A DNA stretch of 38,728 nucleotides from Acidobacteriota bacterium (GCA_002717745.1 PBBF01000022.1:9571-48298), one strand, 5' to 3'; shown: positions 16,173 through 25,768, counted from the first letter of the stretch. Numbers and translations are program-made. Notes: generated by a model from the sequence alone, not told the origin.

Positions 16173-16293
16173 TCACCCACCGATTTTCACATCTGGGATG
16201 GCCTTGCTTGATGTTTCCAAACCAGAACGCTCTCCAGAAAGCGATTCGTCTCGCCAGCCCGTTCTCTGGGTGAGGGGCGTTGCGCTATGAAGG

Positions 16294-16313
16294 GCTTTCG
16301 TAGTTACGAAAGC
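16294..16313. repeat. 20-bp perfect inverted repeat between convergent genes
   Basis: GCTTTCGTA-GT-TACGAAAGC, nine paired bases about a 2-bp centre, lies in the 190-bp gap between the convergent SDR and rpmE genes. It could be a two-way transcription end structure or a protein site. No T-run flanks it on either strand, so a standard intrinsic terminator is not supported. Nothing else clear is seen in this gap. Confidence 0.45.
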
Positions 16314-16362
16314 GAATGGATGGTGTTCTGTCAGCGCGTGGATTCCGGGGGCGAGTGGGAAC

Positions 16363-16644
16363 TTATTTCGGCACGGTTTGAGAAACTACCGACTTCTTAG
16401 CCTTGGACTTCCTCCGTTTGAGCTGTTCTTTCACCGAAGCTACCGTTTGGGAACCGAACTTCTTGGTGAAGCGCTCCACACGTCCTTCAGGGTCGATTAG
16501 TTTTTGCCGTCCCGTGAAGAACGGATGACAATTTGAACAGATCTCAAGATGAAGTTCCTTCTTGGTCGACCGAGTCTTCCACGTTGCGCCGCAGGCGCAT
16601 CGCGCTTCGACCTCAAAATACTCAGGATGAATCCCTTCCTTCAC
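16363..16644 (-). CDS. rpmE: 50S ribosomal protein L31, zinc-binding type
   Basis: Large-subunit ribosomal protein L31, 93 residues. It opens [15 protein letters not shown] and has the four zinc-ligand cysteines of the C+ form (Cys16, Cys18, Cys36, Cys39), then [20 protein letters not shown]. The last 25 or so residues are a Lys/Ser-rich tail longer than the usual 66-70-residue protein. The start is GTG at 16644 with GGGGAG 6 bp upstream. It lies behind engB at the end of the tig-clpP-clpX-lon block but has its own near-consensus promoter. Confidence 0.93.
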   Translation of the reverse strand: MKEGIHPEYFEVEARCACGATWKTRSTKKELHLEICSNCHPFFTGRQKLIDPEGRVERFTKKFGSQTVASVKEQLKRRKSKAKKSVVSQTVPK

Positions 16645-16677
16645 TGTCGGCTCCCCTCAATTCCAAGCGAAGGGAGC

Positions 16678-16704
16678 ATTATATCACGCACTCGTATGTG
16701 TCAA
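16678..16704 (-). promoter_or_regulatory. rpmE promoter
   Basis: Minus-strand TTGACA (16699-16704) and TATAAT (16678-16683), both perfect sigma70 hexamers, but only 15 bp apart instead of 16-18. The predicted start is about 16671, giving a leader of about 27 nt before the GTG at 16644. Confidence 0.6.
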
Positions 16705-16734
16705 TCTGGCGCCGCCAGCATGATCGGCGCACCA

Positions 16735-17355
16735 TTACCTGCGATCTGAAACCTGGAGGATCATTTTCCAGAGGTCTTGTAGTCCATTCCCACTCTTGGC
16801 CGACACCAATAAAACTCGGCCCCCTGTGCGGCTGCCAAGCACTTGTGCCACACGTTTTTGCTCAGCCCGTGGCAACGAATCTGCTTTTGTACCCACCGTT
16901 ATCGTTGTCAGGCCTTGGTTCTCCAGCCAGGCGTGAGCATCTCGGTCGGATTTGAGATCGGAATGCCGAGAGTCTACGAGGTGAAGTACCGACGGGACCG
17001 AACCGGCAGCACGTGGTGGTTCACTGAGTGCTCTGAAATAATTTTCGGTAATCTTCGCGAACGACTCGGCGCGCCGAGGTCCTCCTCGCGCGTAACCATA
17101 TCCCGGTAGGTCGACAAAATCGATCGTATCAACTTGGTTTGCAGTAACCGCAAGCCGTACTCGGTAGATGTTGACAAGGTCGGTCTTGCCAGGCGAACGG
17201 CTTGTGCGAGCTAGTTTGCGGCGTATGAGAGCGTTTATCAGGCTAGACTTTCCTACGTTGGATCGGCCGACGAATACAATCTGGGATCTGCCTGAAGACC
17301 TTAGACTAGTGGTACCAGGAGTGCTCGAAATCAGATCGACCTGCAGGATTTTCAC
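16735..17355 (-). CDS. engB: Ribosome biogenesis GTPase EngB (YihA/YsxC)
   Basis: TRAFAC GTPase needed for 50S subunit assembly, 206 residues. G1 GRSNVGKSS (30-38), G2-region SPGKT (54-58), G3 DLPGYGYA (82-89), G4 GTKADSL and G5 VSAKSGNG are all present in order. The start is GTG at 17355 without a recognisable Shine-Dalgarno, 60 bp after the lon stop, so it probably depends on read-through from lon. The lon-engB order is also seen in Bacillus and many other bacteria. Confidence 0.95.
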   Translation of the reverse strand: MKILQVDLISSTPGTTSLRSSGRSQIVFVGRSNVGKSSLINALIRRKLARTSRSPGKTDLVNIYRVRLAVTANQVDTIDFVDLPGYGYARGGPRRAESFAKITENYFRALSEPPRAAGSVPSVLHLVDSRHSDLKSDRDAHAWLENQGLTTITVGTKADSLPRAEQKRVAQVLGSRTGGRVLLVSAKSGNGLQDLWKMILQVSDRR

Positions 17356-17415
17356 GGCTGAATGTTCTGGGCGATGGACTGACCGTAACCCAGGTCTGTG
17401 CTAACTGATCGTGAC

Positions 17416-19800
17416 TCAGTGCGTGATCGTACCGTCTGATGAAGCCGGAGCCGGCTCGGATTCGGCTGGCAGTGTTGTCTGTAGAGGTCGACTCATGGCG
17501 ATCTTCAATACCTCACTCATTGTTTCGACCATGTAAATATTGAGCACGTCAGTGACGTTCTTAGGGATGTCCGCAAGATCCTTTTCGTTGTCTTTAGGAA
17601 GGATAATGTCCTTTAGTCCGGCGCGATGGGCAGCTAACACCTTTTCTTTAACGCCACCGATCGGCAGCACTTTGCCACGCAAGGTGATCTCACCGGTCAT
17701 CGCGACGTCGCGCCTTGTCTCCACCTTGGTAAGCGCCGACACGAGAGCCGTCGCGAGCGTGATGCCAGCCGAGGGGCCATCCTTTGGAATGGCTCCTTCA
17801 GGTACGTGCACGTGAACGTCGGTTTTTCTGTGGAAGTCACTTGGAATTCCAAATTCATCGGCTTTTGCGCGGACGTAACTCATCGCTGCCTGCGCCGATT
17901 CCTGCATAACATCGCCCAGCTTGCCAGTGAGCGTCAGCCGCCCCCCGCCCGGCATAAGCGTTGCTTCGGTGACGAGTAGTTCTCCTCCGGCTTCTGTCCA
18001 GGCTAGACCAGTTGCCACGCCGACCTCGTTTTGCTCTTCAGCCATTGACGGACGGAAGCGGGGTACACCCAAGTACTCAGTAATCTTTTCTGCTGTGAAC
18101 TGTTCTGAGAACTGCTTACCTTCATCCACAACTTTGCGTGCGATCTTTCGACAGACAGATGAAATCTCCCGTTCGAGGCTTCGGACGCCAGCCTCACGGG
18201 TGTAGCGTTGGATGATTGTCTGGAAGGCCTCATCAGTGAAAGTCAGGTGCTTGGTGGTAAGGCCGGTGGCCTTAATAGCCTTCGGCGCGAGAAATTGCTT
18301 TGCGATTTCGATCTTTTCTAGCTCGGTATAACCAGGCAGTTGGAGGACCTCCATCCGGTCGCGCAACGCCTGCGGCACCGTGTGTAAAACGTTCGCGGTA
18401 CATATAAAGATCACGTGCGACAGGTCATACTCGACATCCAGATAATGGTCGAGGAAGGTGTTGTTTTGTTCAGGATCGAGTACCTCTAGCAGAGCTGCTG
18501 ACGGGTCACCGCGGAAATCCATCGACATCTTGTCAACTTCATCCAACAAAAAGACCGGATTCATAGTGGTGGCCTTCTTCATCATTTGGATGATTTGACC
18601 GGGGAATGCGCCGATGTAAGTACGCCTATGGCCGCGGACTTCAGCTTCGTCTCGCACGCCACCAAGTGAAAGCCGTACAAATTTTCGGTTTGTGGCCCTC
18701 GCGATTGATTTTGCGAGGGAGGTTTTCCCAACGCCCGGTGGCCCGGTCAGCGTGAGAATGGTTCCTTTTGGTTTCTTCACAAGTGTTCTCACAGCCAGAA
18801 ACTCAAGGATTCGATCCTTAATCTTTTCAAGCCCGTGATGGTCCTCATTCAAAATTTTCTCAGAGCGCTTAAGGTCTCGGCTTTCACGCGATTTCTTGTG
18901 CCAGGGCACCGCTATTAGCCACTCGACATAGTTCCGTGACACTGTCGCCTCCGCTGACATCGGAGGCATTGACTCGAGGCGTTTGAGCTCCTGGACGGCC
19001 TTCTCTTCAACTTCCGAAGGCATTTTCGCTTCTTCGATTTTTGTCTTTAATTCGTCAATTTCGTTTCCTTTATCTTCTTTGCGACCTAGTTCCTTCTGGA
19101 TTGCCCTCATCTTCTCGTTTAGGTAGTACTCTTTCTGAGCTTTCTCCATCTGCTTCTTGACGCGAGATTGGATACGGCGGTCCACCTGAAGTTTGTCGAC
19201 TTCGTCCTCGATGATGCTAGCAATCCGGCTCAATCGCTCAGTTGGCGAAATGATCTCCAAAAGGTTTTGCTTCTCGTCGACACCGACGAGTAGGTGAGCG
19301 GCGATCGTATCCGCTAACTTGCTTGGGTCGTCTACCCGCACAGCAGCAACCATCGCATCGTAATGCAGGGTGTTCGACAGTTTGACGTACTGTTCGAAGA
19401 GCGAGACTGCCTTACTCATCGTGCTCTCGATGTCATCTCCAGGCTCCTGTTGCTTTTCGATAACCTTGATGACGACGCGATAGAAGCCTTTATCTTCCTT
19501 CCACTCCATCGCACGAGCTCGGTCCACTCCTTCAACAAGGACCTTCACATTACCGTCTGGAAGTTTCAGGCTTTGCACGATGTTAGCTACACAACCCATT
19601 GCGTAGATGTCTTTTGGTGTCGGGTCATCGTTTGTAGCGTCGTGTTGAGCCGCCAAGAAGATCCGCTTGTCCTTCTTCAGAGCGTGTTCAAGGGCACGAG
19701 TCGATGACGGTCGTCCAATGACGAATGGCATCATCATGTGAGGAAAGACCACGACATCGCGAAGTGGGACGATTGGTATAGTTTCGTAGGAATCCACCAT
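17416..19800 (-). CDS. lon: ATP-dependent protease Lon (La)
   Basis: Cytoplasmic AAA+ serine protease that degrades misfolded and regulatory proteins, 794 residues as usual. The N-terminal substrate-binding domain starts [18 protein letters not shown]. Walker A GPPGVGKT is at 353-360 and Walker B FLLDEVDK at 417-424. The protease domain has the catalytic dyad Ser677 (KDGPSAG) and Lys720 (GGVKEK), 43 residues apart as in E. coli (679/722). ATG start with GGAG about 11 bp upstream. It follows clpX by 51 bp. The C-terminal tail (about 25 residues, Pro/Ala/Ser/Glu) is not conserved. Confidence 0.97.
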   Translation of the reverse strand: MVDSYETIPIVPLRDVVVFPHMMMPFVIGRPSSTRALEHALKKDKRIFLAAQHDATNDDPTPKDIYAMGCVANIVQSLKLPDGNVKVLVEGVDRARAMEWKEDKGFYRVVIKVIEKQQEPGDDIESTMSKAVSLFEQYVKLSNTLHYDAMVAAVRVDDPSKLADTIAAHLLVGVDEKQNLLEIISPTERLSRIASIIEDEVDKLQVDRRIQSRVKKQMEKAQKEYYLNEKMRAIQKELGRKEDKGNEIDELKTKIEEAKMPSEVEEKAVQELKRLESMPPMSAEATVSRNYVEWLIAVPWHKKSRESRDLKRSEKILNEDHHGLEKIKDRILEFLAVRTLVKKPKGTILTLTGPPGVGKTSLAKSIARATNRKFVRLSLGGVRDEAEVRGHRRTYIGAFPGQIIQMMKKATTMNPVFLLDEVDKMSMDFRGDPSAALLEVLDPEQNNTFLDHYLDVEYDLSHVIFICTANVLHTVPQALRDRMEVLQLPGYTELEKIEIAKQFLAPKAIKATGLTTKHLTFTDEAFQTIIQRYTREAGVRSLEREISSVCRKIARKVVDEGKQFSEQFTAEKITEYLGVPRFRPSMAEEQNEVGVATGLAWTEAGGELLVTEATLMPGGGRLTLTGKLGDVMQESAQAAMSYVRAKADEFGIPSDFHRKTDVHVHVPEGAIPKDGPSAGITLATALVSALTKVETRRDVAMTGEITLRGKVLPIGGVKEKVLAAHRAGLKDIILPKDNEKDLADIPKNVTDVLNIYMVETMSEVLKIAMSRPLQTTLPAESEPAPASSDGTITH

Positions 19801-19851
19801 AAGGGCGCTATCTCCGTAAGGCCTATCTGCGCGATGACTGCATAATTCCAG

Positions 19852-21102
19852 CTATCCAGCCTTCTCGAACAAGGTAGTCGGCTTGTCTTTGTCTAGGACC
19901 ACGTCACGTGTAATTGTGCATTCGCGTATCTTCTTCTGGCCAGGCAAGTTGTACATAATGTCGAGCATCAGCTCCTCAATGATCATTCGGAGCCCACGCG
20001 CGCCAAGTTTTCGTTCAAGGGTCAATTCGGCAATCGCCGTGAGAGAGTCTTCGGTGAAGTGTAACTTCACGTTCTCATACTCAAGAAGTTTCTGGTACTG
20101 ACGTGTGATCGCGTTCCGAGGTTTCGTCAATATTTGCATTAAGGCCGATTTATCGAGTTCATGCAGTGTTCCCATGACTGGTAACCGGCCCACGAACTCA
20201 GGAATCAGGCCATACTGAATAAGATCCCCGGGCTCCACCAGTTCGAGCGTTGACCCAATATCACGATCGCGCATCGACTTAACCTCGGCACGAAAACCAA
20301 GTCCTTTCTTACCAACACGTCGGTTGATGTCCTTGTCGAGTCCAATGAACGCACCGCCACAGATGAACAAAATGTTGGTTGTGTCTACTTGGAAAAATTC
20401 TTGGTGAGGATGCTTGCGTCCCCCTTGGGGTGGGACGTTGGCAATCGTGCCCTCAAGGATCTTCAACAGTGCCTGCTGCACACCTTCGCCAGACACGTCA
20501 CGCGTGATTGAGGGGTTTTCGTCTTTCCGGCAAATCTTGTCAACTTCATCAACGTAGATGATGCCCTGCTGACACTTCTCAATGTCCCCACCGGCTGCTT
20601 GCAGAAGTTTGAGGATGATATTTTCGACATCCTCACCGACATAGCCAGCTTCCGTCAGCGTCGTAGCATCGACAATAGTGAAAGGGACCGACAGAAGCTT
20701 TGCTAGGGTCTGCGCAAGCAAGGTCTTGCCGGTACCCGTTGGGCCAATAAGCAAGATGTTAGATTTAGTTAGCTCAATGTCGTTACGATTCTTGGCCTGT
20801 CTTTGAATTTCGATCCGCTTATAGTGGTTGTAGACGGCAACAGCGAGCTTCTTCTTCGTTTGCTCTTGCCCGATGACGTACTCGTCAAGAAATTTCTTAA
20901 TCTCATGCGGTACCGGAAGGGCCGATCGGACCGCCGGACGGCTCTCAAAACGACCATCATCAGCGATGATGTCGTTGCACACTTCGACGCACTCATCGCA
21001 GATGAATACGGTTGGACCAGCGATGAGTTTCCGCACATCATTCTGGTCTTTGTTGCAGAACGAGCAACGGAGAATCTCCGAGTCACTCTGTTTCTTACCC
21101 AT
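19852..21102 (-). CDS. clpX: ATP-dependent Clp protease ATP-binding subunit ClpX
   Basis: AAA+ unfoldase that feeds substrates to ClpP, 416 residues. The zinc-binding domain has Cys13, Cys16, Cys35 and Cys38. Walker A GPTGTGKT is at 120-127, followed by Walker B YVDEVDKI. The ClpP-docking loop reads LGF ([10 protein letters not shown]) rather than the commoner IGF. The sensor-2 region is [11 protein letters not shown]. It lies 42 bp after clpP on the same strand, the normal order. ATG start with no strong Shine-Dalgarno. Confidence 0.97.
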   Translation of the reverse strand: MGKKQSDSEILRCSFCNKDQNDVRKLIAGPTVFICDECVEVCNDIIADDGRFESRPAVRSALPVPHEIKKFLDEYVIGQEQTKKKLAVAVYNHYKRIEIQRQAKNRNDIELTKSNILLIGPTGTGKTLLAQTLAKLLSVPFTIVDATTLTEAGYVGEDVENIILKLLQAAGGDIEKCQQGIIYVDEVDKICRKDENPSITRDVSGEGVQQALLKILEGTIANVPPQGGRKHPHQEFFQVDTTNILFICGGAFIGLDKDINRRVGKKGLGFRAEVKSMRDRDIGSTLELVEPGDLIQYGLIPEFVGRLPVMGTLHELDKSALMQILTKPRNAITRQYQKLLEYENVKLHFTEDSLTAIAELTLERKLGARGLRMIIEELMLDIMYNLPGQKKIRECTITRDVVLDKDKPTTLFEKAG

Positions 21103-21144
21103 GCCGCATGCTCGTCAATCAGTTTACCCAGTCGATCCGAGCGC

Positions 21145-21747
21145 TCAGTCGCGCTGGCGGATCACATCGTCAATGATACCGTATTCTTGGGCTTGCTCGG
21201 CCGACATGATGTAGTCCCGCTCGGTGTCTTCCTGTATCCGTTCGACCGTCTGACCAGTGTGTTTTACGAGGAGTGCGTTCAAACGTTCGCGAATTCTAAT
21301 GATCTCCCGAGCCGCGATATCGATGTCGGTTGCCTGGCCACCCAGGCCAGACATGAGCGGTTGATGGATCACTATCCTAGAATTTGGTAACGAAAAACGC
21401 TTGCCAGGAGTGCCGGATGCCAACAACACGGCACCCATGGATGCAGCCTGGCCGATGCAATAGGTCTGCACGTCTGGCTTAATGAACTGCATCGTGTCAT
21501 AGATGGCCAAGCCGGCCGTGATCGCTCCGCCGGGACTGTTGATGTAAAGCAAGATGTCACGGTCGGGATCCTCAGCCTCCAGGAAAAGCATTTGGGCAAT
21601 GACTAGGTTCGCAATTTCGTCATCGACGGGGGAACCTATGAAGATAATGCTATCCTTGAGCAGCCGTGAGAAGATGTCGTAGGCACGCTCCCCACGGTTC
21701 GACTGTTCGACGACCATTGGAATTAATTGTGCTCGTTCGTTAGTCAT
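21145..21747 (-). CDS. clpP: ATP-dependent Clp protease proteolytic subunit ClpP
   Basis: Serine peptidase that forms the tetradecameric chamber of ClpXP, 200 residues. The catalytic triad is Ser103 ([10 protein letters not shown]), His128 (VIHQP) and Asp174 (EDTERDY). The N-terminus [20 protein letters not shown] matches the processed-form consensus. It sits between tig and clpX; the 143-bp gap to tig holds a stem-loop and perhaps a promoter that I could not identify with confidence. Confidence 0.97.
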   Translation of the reverse strand: MTNERAQLIPMVVEQSNRGERAYDIFSRLLKDSIIFIGSPVDDEIANLVIAQMLFLEAEDPDRDILLYINSPGGAITAGLAIYDTMQFIKPDVQTYCIGQAASMGAVLLASGTPGKRFSLPNSRIVIHQPLMSGLGGQATDIDIAAREIIRIRERLNALLVKHTGQTVERIQEDTERDYIMSAEQAQEYGIIDDVIRQRD

Positions 21748-21802
21748 CTTCGATTCTCAACACATTACTGCACACATCTGCGGCTAGGTGCTCGCGGAGT
21801 CG

Positions 21803-21822
21803 ACCTCAAGTTGCTTTGAGGT
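21803..21822 (-). other. Stem-loop in the tig-clpP intergenic region
   Basis: ACCTCAA and TTGAGGT form a perfect 7-bp stem about a 6-nt loop. On the minus strand it lies 69 nt after the tig stop and 56 nt before the clpP start. No U-run follows, so it may be an RNA processing or stability element rather than a terminator. Nothing else firm is seen in this gap. Confidence 0.35.
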
Positions 21823-21890
21823 GTTCCCCAGTACTCCACTACCACGGTATCGGCAACTTGATGGGATTCCGCAATCGGTGAAGCAACTAA

Positions 21891-23198
21891 CTACACAGTG
21901 ACAATTTTAGCACGCGACAAGAGCAGGTTCATGGCTTTCTCCCGGCGGAGGCCGGTCTCGACTCGCGCAATACCACCATCTTGTTCCAGCTTTGCACGAA
22001 CAGCCGCGGCTGGGCGGCCAGCCCGCTCGGCGTAGCGAGCTAACTCGCTTTCGAGGTCTTGCTCGGACGGGCTGAGTGATTCACGGCGTGCGATCTCGTC
22101 GATGACCAAGGCACTACACACCGCTTCCTGTGCCGGTTTGCGCTGCTGTTCGCGAAACTCTTCCCAGTTAATGTTGGCCTTTTTTGGATCGACCTGCTGT
22201 TCAAGTAAGCGCCGTACAAATTCCTCGACCCGGCGGTCCACTTCGCGGCTGACGAGAGCCTCCGGTAAGTCGAACGTGACCCTCTCCGCGAGCTGCTTAA
22301 CTAATTCGGCCCTAACCTGCCGGTCAGCGTCCTGCTCGGCTTCTTTCTTGAGGTCCTCAGACACGCGGGTGCGCAACGCGTCTAGGTTCTCGAAATCACC
22401 GATGTCCTTCGCGAACTCGTCGTCGAGTTCTGGTACGATTCGACGCTTAATCGCTTTTACTTTTACATCGTAACGAACCGTTGTGCCGGCCAGTTCAGAC
22501 GTTGCGTGGTCAACCGGATACGACAGCGTAAAGTCCTTTACGTCATTTACATCGAGCCCGATCATCTCATCATCAAACCCCGGTGGATTTGCCACTGCAC
22601 CGATCTCAATTGTGACACCTTTGTGTGTGTCCGGTTTTAACTGCCCTGGTGGCACCTCGGTGGACTTCGGTCCGCTGACAACCTCGCGTGTAAGGTCAAG
22701 CACGATCGAATCACCATGTTCGGCCAGACGGCCGCTTACGGGGTCAAAGCGCGCAGACCGCTCCAGGAGCTGGTTCAGAGCCTTATCGATTGCGTCCTCC
22801 TCGACCGAAATGGGCGGTCGTCTGAGCGTGAAGGTCTCATAGTCACCTGGGTCGATTGGTGGCACAGTTTCGAAAGTGGCCGTGAACGTGAGCGCGCTGC
22901 CTTTGTTGATTACCACGTCGTGGATGTCCGGCGTGTCCACCGGGTCGAAGTCGCGTTCACGGAGCGCTTCCTCGACGGCCTTTGGGATCAGGTCGTGCGT
23001 CACTTCGTGCAAGATTTGTTCTCGGAACCGCTGCTGAATTATTTTGGCAGGAACCTTACCAGGCCGGAAGCCGGGTATTTTGGCACTGCGCCCGAAATCG
23101 CTTGTGACACGGTCGATCTTAGTGTCGACGACCTCACTCGGGATTTCTATGGTAATTTTTTTCTGCGTATCACTGATGTCGGTGAACTCGGTCTTCAT
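21891..23198 (-). CDS. tig: Trigger factor (ribosome-associated chaperone, peptidyl-prolyl isomerase)
   Basis: First chaperone to meet nascent chains at the ribosome exit, 435 residues. The ribosome-binding signature GFRPGKVP is at 43-50. An FKBP-like domain follows (about 150-245, with GDSIVLDLTRE and the phrase FDDEMIG). The C-terminal helical chaperone arms are rich in Glu/Arg. The frame is open upstream to 23267, but that stretch runs into the tRNA-Leu gene; the ATG at 23198, giving MKTEFTDISDTQKKITIEIP, is the family's normal start. It is 25 bp downstream of the tRNA and followed by clpP. Confidence 0.95.
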   Translation of the reverse strand: MKTEFTDISDTQKKITIEIPSEVVDTKIDRVTSDFGRSAKIPGFRPGKVPAKIIQQRFREQILHEVTHDLIPKAVEEALRERDFDPVDTPDIHDVVINKGSALTFTATFETVPPIDPGDYETFTLRRPPISVEEDAIDKALNQLLERSARFDPVSGRLAEHGDSIVLDLTREVVSGPKSTEVPPGQLKPDTHKGVTIEIGAVANPPGFDDEMIGLDVNDVKDFTLSYPVDHATSELAGTTVRYDVKVKAIKRRIVPELDDEFAKDIGDFENLDALRTRVSEDLKKEAEQDADRQVRAELVKQLAERVTFDLPEALVSREVDRRVEEFVRRLLEQQVDPKKANINWEEFREQQRKPAQEAVCSALVIDEIARRESLSPSEQDLESELARYAERAGRPAAAVRAKLEQDGGIARVETGLRREKAMNLLLSRAKIVTV

Positions 23199-23223
23199 GT
23201 TTTCACGCTTCGATGCTGAGAAT

Positions 23224-23310
23224 TGGTGCGAAAGGGGGGATTTGAACCCCCACAGCCTCGCGGCCACCGGATCCTAAATCCGGCGCGTCTGCCAGTTCCG
23301 CCACTTTCGC
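23224..23310 (-). tRNA. tRNA-Leu (anticodon TAG)
   Basis: An 87-nt minus-strand cloverleaf with an encoded 3' CCA (23224-23226). The acceptor stem GCGAAAG pairs with CTTTCGC and the discriminator base is A. The anticodon stem CCGGA/TCCGG encloses loop TTTAGGA with anticodon TAG at 23274-23276, reading CUA-family Leu codons. A long variable arm and the T-loop TTCAAAT are present, as expected for a class II tRNA. It stands directly before tig, so both may share a transcript. Confidence 0.96.
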
Positions 23311-23360
23311 ACACGGTAAATTGATGACGAGCAGAACACCGCCGCTGCGCGTACAACGCT

Positions 23361-23366
23361 AGTATA
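23361..23366 (-). promoter_or_regulatory. Possible -10 element of the tRNA-Leu/tig transcript
   Basis: Minus-strand TATACT (five of six of TATAAT) lies about 50 bp upstream of the tRNA 5' end. No matching -35 is seen 17 bp further upstream, so support is weak. The rest of the 233-bp gap between the tRNA and the divergent permease gene shows only the short open frame at 23506-23547. Confidence 0.25.
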
Positions 23367-23505
23367 GCTCGGTGCCTAACCCTCAGGCGAGGGGCTAGAA
23401 GAATCCTTGTTGATGTTTAAGCGATGTACGTGGCTCGGCCTTAAGCGTCATCTGGTACCATGGAGCGGTTTGCGTTTAGTGTTGCGGCCTGTGTGAGGAG
23501 CTACT

Positions 23506-23547
23506 GTGTTCAAGGTCTGCACCTACCCGATGAGGCGAACTGAATGA
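23506..23547 (+). CDS. Possible 13-codon leader peptide overlapping the AI-2E permease start
   Basis: GTG start with GAGGAG 5 bp upstream (23495-23500), encoding MFKVCTYPMRRTE. Its TGA stop (23545-23547) overlaps the ATG of the permease gene (23544-23546). The permease ATG has only a weaker GAGGCG upstream, so coupling through this short frame is plausible. It has no homology that could be judged and may be chance. Confidence 0.25.
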   Translation: MFKVCTYPMRRTE

Positions 23548-24608
23548 TTGCTAATGACCGCCCGGTTCACGATAGAGGCGCTCGCTTCCTAATTATTGCC
23601 GCCAGCCTCGTTATTGTTCTCGCCGGCTTGCGGGCATCAGGGCAGTTGTTACTCCCATTTCTCGTTTCCGTGTTTCTCGCTATCATCAGCCTGCCGTTCA
23701 TGGCAGGTTTGCGGCGTTGGGGATTACCACCTGTACTAGCTGTTTTGGCGACGGTATTGACGGCTGTCGCTGTCCTAGCCGGCGTTGTGATTGTTATTGG
23801 ACAATCCCTTAACGAGTTCACCGCTGCGGCTCCTGGCTACCAAGCACGTTTCCAGGAACTCATAGGGTGGGTATTGGAATGGCTTGAAGCGCGAGGCGTT
23901 GACACTGCTGGGTGGAGTACACCTGACATGCTCAACCCTGCCGCTCTCATGGACCTAGTGGGCGGCACACTCCGTGCTGTGGCGGCAATCGCGCAAAATA
24001 CGTTTCTCGTTATCCTGACAATGGTATTTATACTCGCCGAGGCGGCGGGCTTTTCTGGAAAACTCAAGGCAGCGTTTGGCGATCGGTCGGACCACGTTGA
24101 GCGATTTGGCCACATAACCCGTCAGGTCCAACGCTACTTGGCGATCAAGACGCTCATCAGTCTAGTGACTGGGATTCTTGTGGGTCTGTGGGTCTCTTTA
24201 CTTGGATTCGGATTTCCGCTTTTATGGGGATTGGTCGCATTCATTTTTAACTACATTCCCAACCTCGGTTCAATCCTCGCAGCCATTCCGCCCGTACTGC
24301 TGGTGCTGGTTCAGTTCGGGCCTGCTAGTGCGTCAGTCTTGGCGCTCGGATACCTAGTAATCAACATTGGGCTAGCGAACTTCCTAGAGCCTTATTTAAT
24401 GGGTCGACGCCTCGGACTATCGACGCTGGTTGTTTTCATGTCCTTGGTTTTTTGGGGTTGGATCTGGGGTCCTATTGGGATGCTGTTGTCGGTGCCGCTA
24501 ACGGTCATCGTAAAGATTGCACTGGAGAATACTGAGGACTTCCGTTGGGTGGCTGTGATGCTTGACGCTCACCCGCGGCGGTCGACAGCGCGTTTCTTTC
24601 GACGTTAA
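23544..24608 (+). CDS. AI-2E family (PerM-like) membrane transporter
   Basis: 354-residue polytopic membrane protein of the AI-2E/PerM family. Two N-terminal hydrophobic hairpins (about 18-38 and 40-85) are followed by a soluble region (about 90-145), then several further membrane spans. The typical motif region is FNYIPNLGSILAAIPPVLL with a later NFLEPYLMGRRLGLS, the family's best conserved stretch. Members are proposed to export autoinducer-2 or act as ion antiporters; which of these applies cannot be inferred, and AI-2 transport should not be assumed. The TerB-like gene begins 20 bp downstream and is likely co-transcribed. Confidence 0.88.
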   Translation: MIANDRPVHDRGARFLIIAASLVIVLAGLRASGQLLLPFLVSVFLAIISLPFMAGLRRWGLPPVLAVLATVLTAVAVLAGVVIVIGQSLNEFTAAAPGYQARFQELIGWVLEWLEARGVDTAGWSTPDMLNPAALMDLVGGTLRAVAAIAQNTFLVILTMVFILAEAAGFSGKLKAAFGDRSDHVERFGHITRQVQRYLAIKTLISLVTGILVGLWVSLLGFGFPLLWGLVAFIFNYIPNLGSILAAIPPVLLVLVQFGPASASVLALGYLVINIGLANFLEPYLMGRRLGLSTLVVFMSLVFWGWIWGPIGMLLSVPLTVIVKIALENTEDFRWVAVMLDAHPRRSTARFFRR

Positions 24609-24628
24609 AACGGAATCTTGGAGCGACC

Positions 24629-25165
24629 ATGTCATTGTTAAAATTTCTGGGTTTTGGCGAAGCTGAGCCTAGCGATGTTGAACGAGACACCGAAACTGTT
24701 CATCGGATCGTGAATGAACTTGAACAACTCGATCCGGACAAGGCACGTTATTTGGCCGCGTTTGCTTACGTCCTCGGTCGTGTGGCACATGCCGACCAGT
24801 GCTTTAGTGACGAGGAGGTCGCTGTAATGACCAGGTTCGTTCTCGAACTAGGTCATATTCCTGAAGCCCAGGCGGTACTTGTCGTCAAGATCGCCAGAAG
24901 TCAGAACGAGTTGTTCGGTAGTACTGAGGACTTTCTAGTAACCCGTCAGTTCAAAGAGATGTCCACAGAGGCACAGCGCAGGGAACTGCTCGATTGCTTG
25001 TTTGCTGTGTCAGCTGCTGACGACTCAATCTCGTCGGCCGAGGAGAACCGGATTCGTCAGACCGCAAGCGAACTTGGTATCGACCGCGTTGAATTTACGA
25101 GGGCCCGTGCCGCGTACTCCGATAAGCGGGAAGTTATTCAAGCCTTTCGTAAGAGCGTAGGCTAG
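24629..25165 (+). CDS. TerB-like (DjlA N-terminal fold) protein
   Basis: 178-residue helical, acidic protein without a signal peptide. Two similar halves carry TerB-type acidic turns: RVAHADQCFSDEEVAVM and VSAADDSISSAEENRIRQ, each an (A/H)ADxxxSxxE pattern that could bind a metal. These repeat the tellurite-resistance TerB/DjlA N-terminal module. Despite the family name there is no ter operon here, so tellurite resistance is not implied. It lies 20 bp behind the permease, and its stop shares CTAG with the stop of the convergent secreted gene. Confidence 0.8.
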   Translation: MSLLKFLGFGEAEPSDVERDTETVHRIVNELEQLDPDKARYLAAFAYVLGRVAHADQCFSDEEVAVMTRFVLELGHIPEAQAVLVVKIARSQNELFGSTEDFLVTRQFKEMSTEAQRRELLDCLFAVSAADDSISSAEENRIRQTASELGIDRVEFTRARAAYSDKREVIQAFRKSVG

Positions 25166-25701
25166 GCGGGTGGACGGGAACTGGAGTCTGGTGGAATGGT
25201 CACCGATCCTGGGTTTTCGTTCCCATAGTGTTGGATGAAGGTATCAATCTCGCCGAGGACGACGCTAGTAATTCCGACACGGAGTTCTGTAGCTTGTACT
25301 GCACCGACCACGCCGGTCTGCCAGGTAACGGTCTCGCGCATTACCTGGTCAGGCACGCGCACCAGCCGAGCGGCCTGTCGCAGTTCCACATCCGCACAAT
25401 AAATGTAAATACCACTTCCGGTCGTCATATTGACGTTGACATATAAGTAGGCGCCACCGATGGCGTCAGGAGTAAGCGTAACCCCAGCTTGTCGGAGGCG
25501 ATTCTCCACTGCTTCGACCAAATCGTTCTTGGTTAGACCATCGAGCGACGCCTCAGGAATAAGGTCTTCAACAACGATTTCGATGCCCGTCAGATCACGC
25601 ATGCCACCACTGTTCGCCAAGGCAGGCTGTGCGGCGACGGAGGGAACCGAGAACGGCAGGGCAACAAGTGTTACTAAGACAACGAAGGCAGTACGTGTCA
25701 T
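25162..25701 (-). CDS. Secreted protein of unknown function
   Basis: 179 residues with a clear signal peptide (about 1-24, ending VAAQP). The mature part alternates strands and helices, with NDLVEAVENRLRQAGVTL followed by YLYVNVNM and an amphipathic C-terminal helix (GEIDTFIQHYGNENP). The helix-then-strand pattern resembles small periplasmic beta-alpha proteins, but I recognise no named family. It has a single mature Cys. It overlaps the convergent TerB-like gene by 4 bp. The DUF1028 gene ends 67 bp upstream on the same strand, so the two may be co-transcribed. Confidence 0.8.
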   Translation of the reverse strand: MTRTAFVVLVTLVALPFSVPSVAAQPALANSGGMRDLTGIEIVVEDLIPEASLDGLTKNDLVEAVENRLRQAGVTLTPDAIGGAYLYVNVNMTTGSGIYIYCADVELRQAARLVRVPDQVMRETVTWQTGVVGAVQATELRVGITSVVLGEIDTFIQHYGNENPGSVTIPPDSSSRPPA

Positions 25702-25768
25702 AGCTAAGTACCTCGAATCGAAATATGCGGATCTCCAAAGTAGGATATCGTCGCCCCCGGCTCAGGGC

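Noticed and set aside
23199-23267. N-terminal extension of the trigger factor frame
   Set aside because: It would translate part of the tRNA-Leu gene, and the family start MKTEF lies at 23198.
24629-25165. Tellurite resistance function
   Set aside because: Only the TerB-type fold is seen; no other ter genes are nearby.
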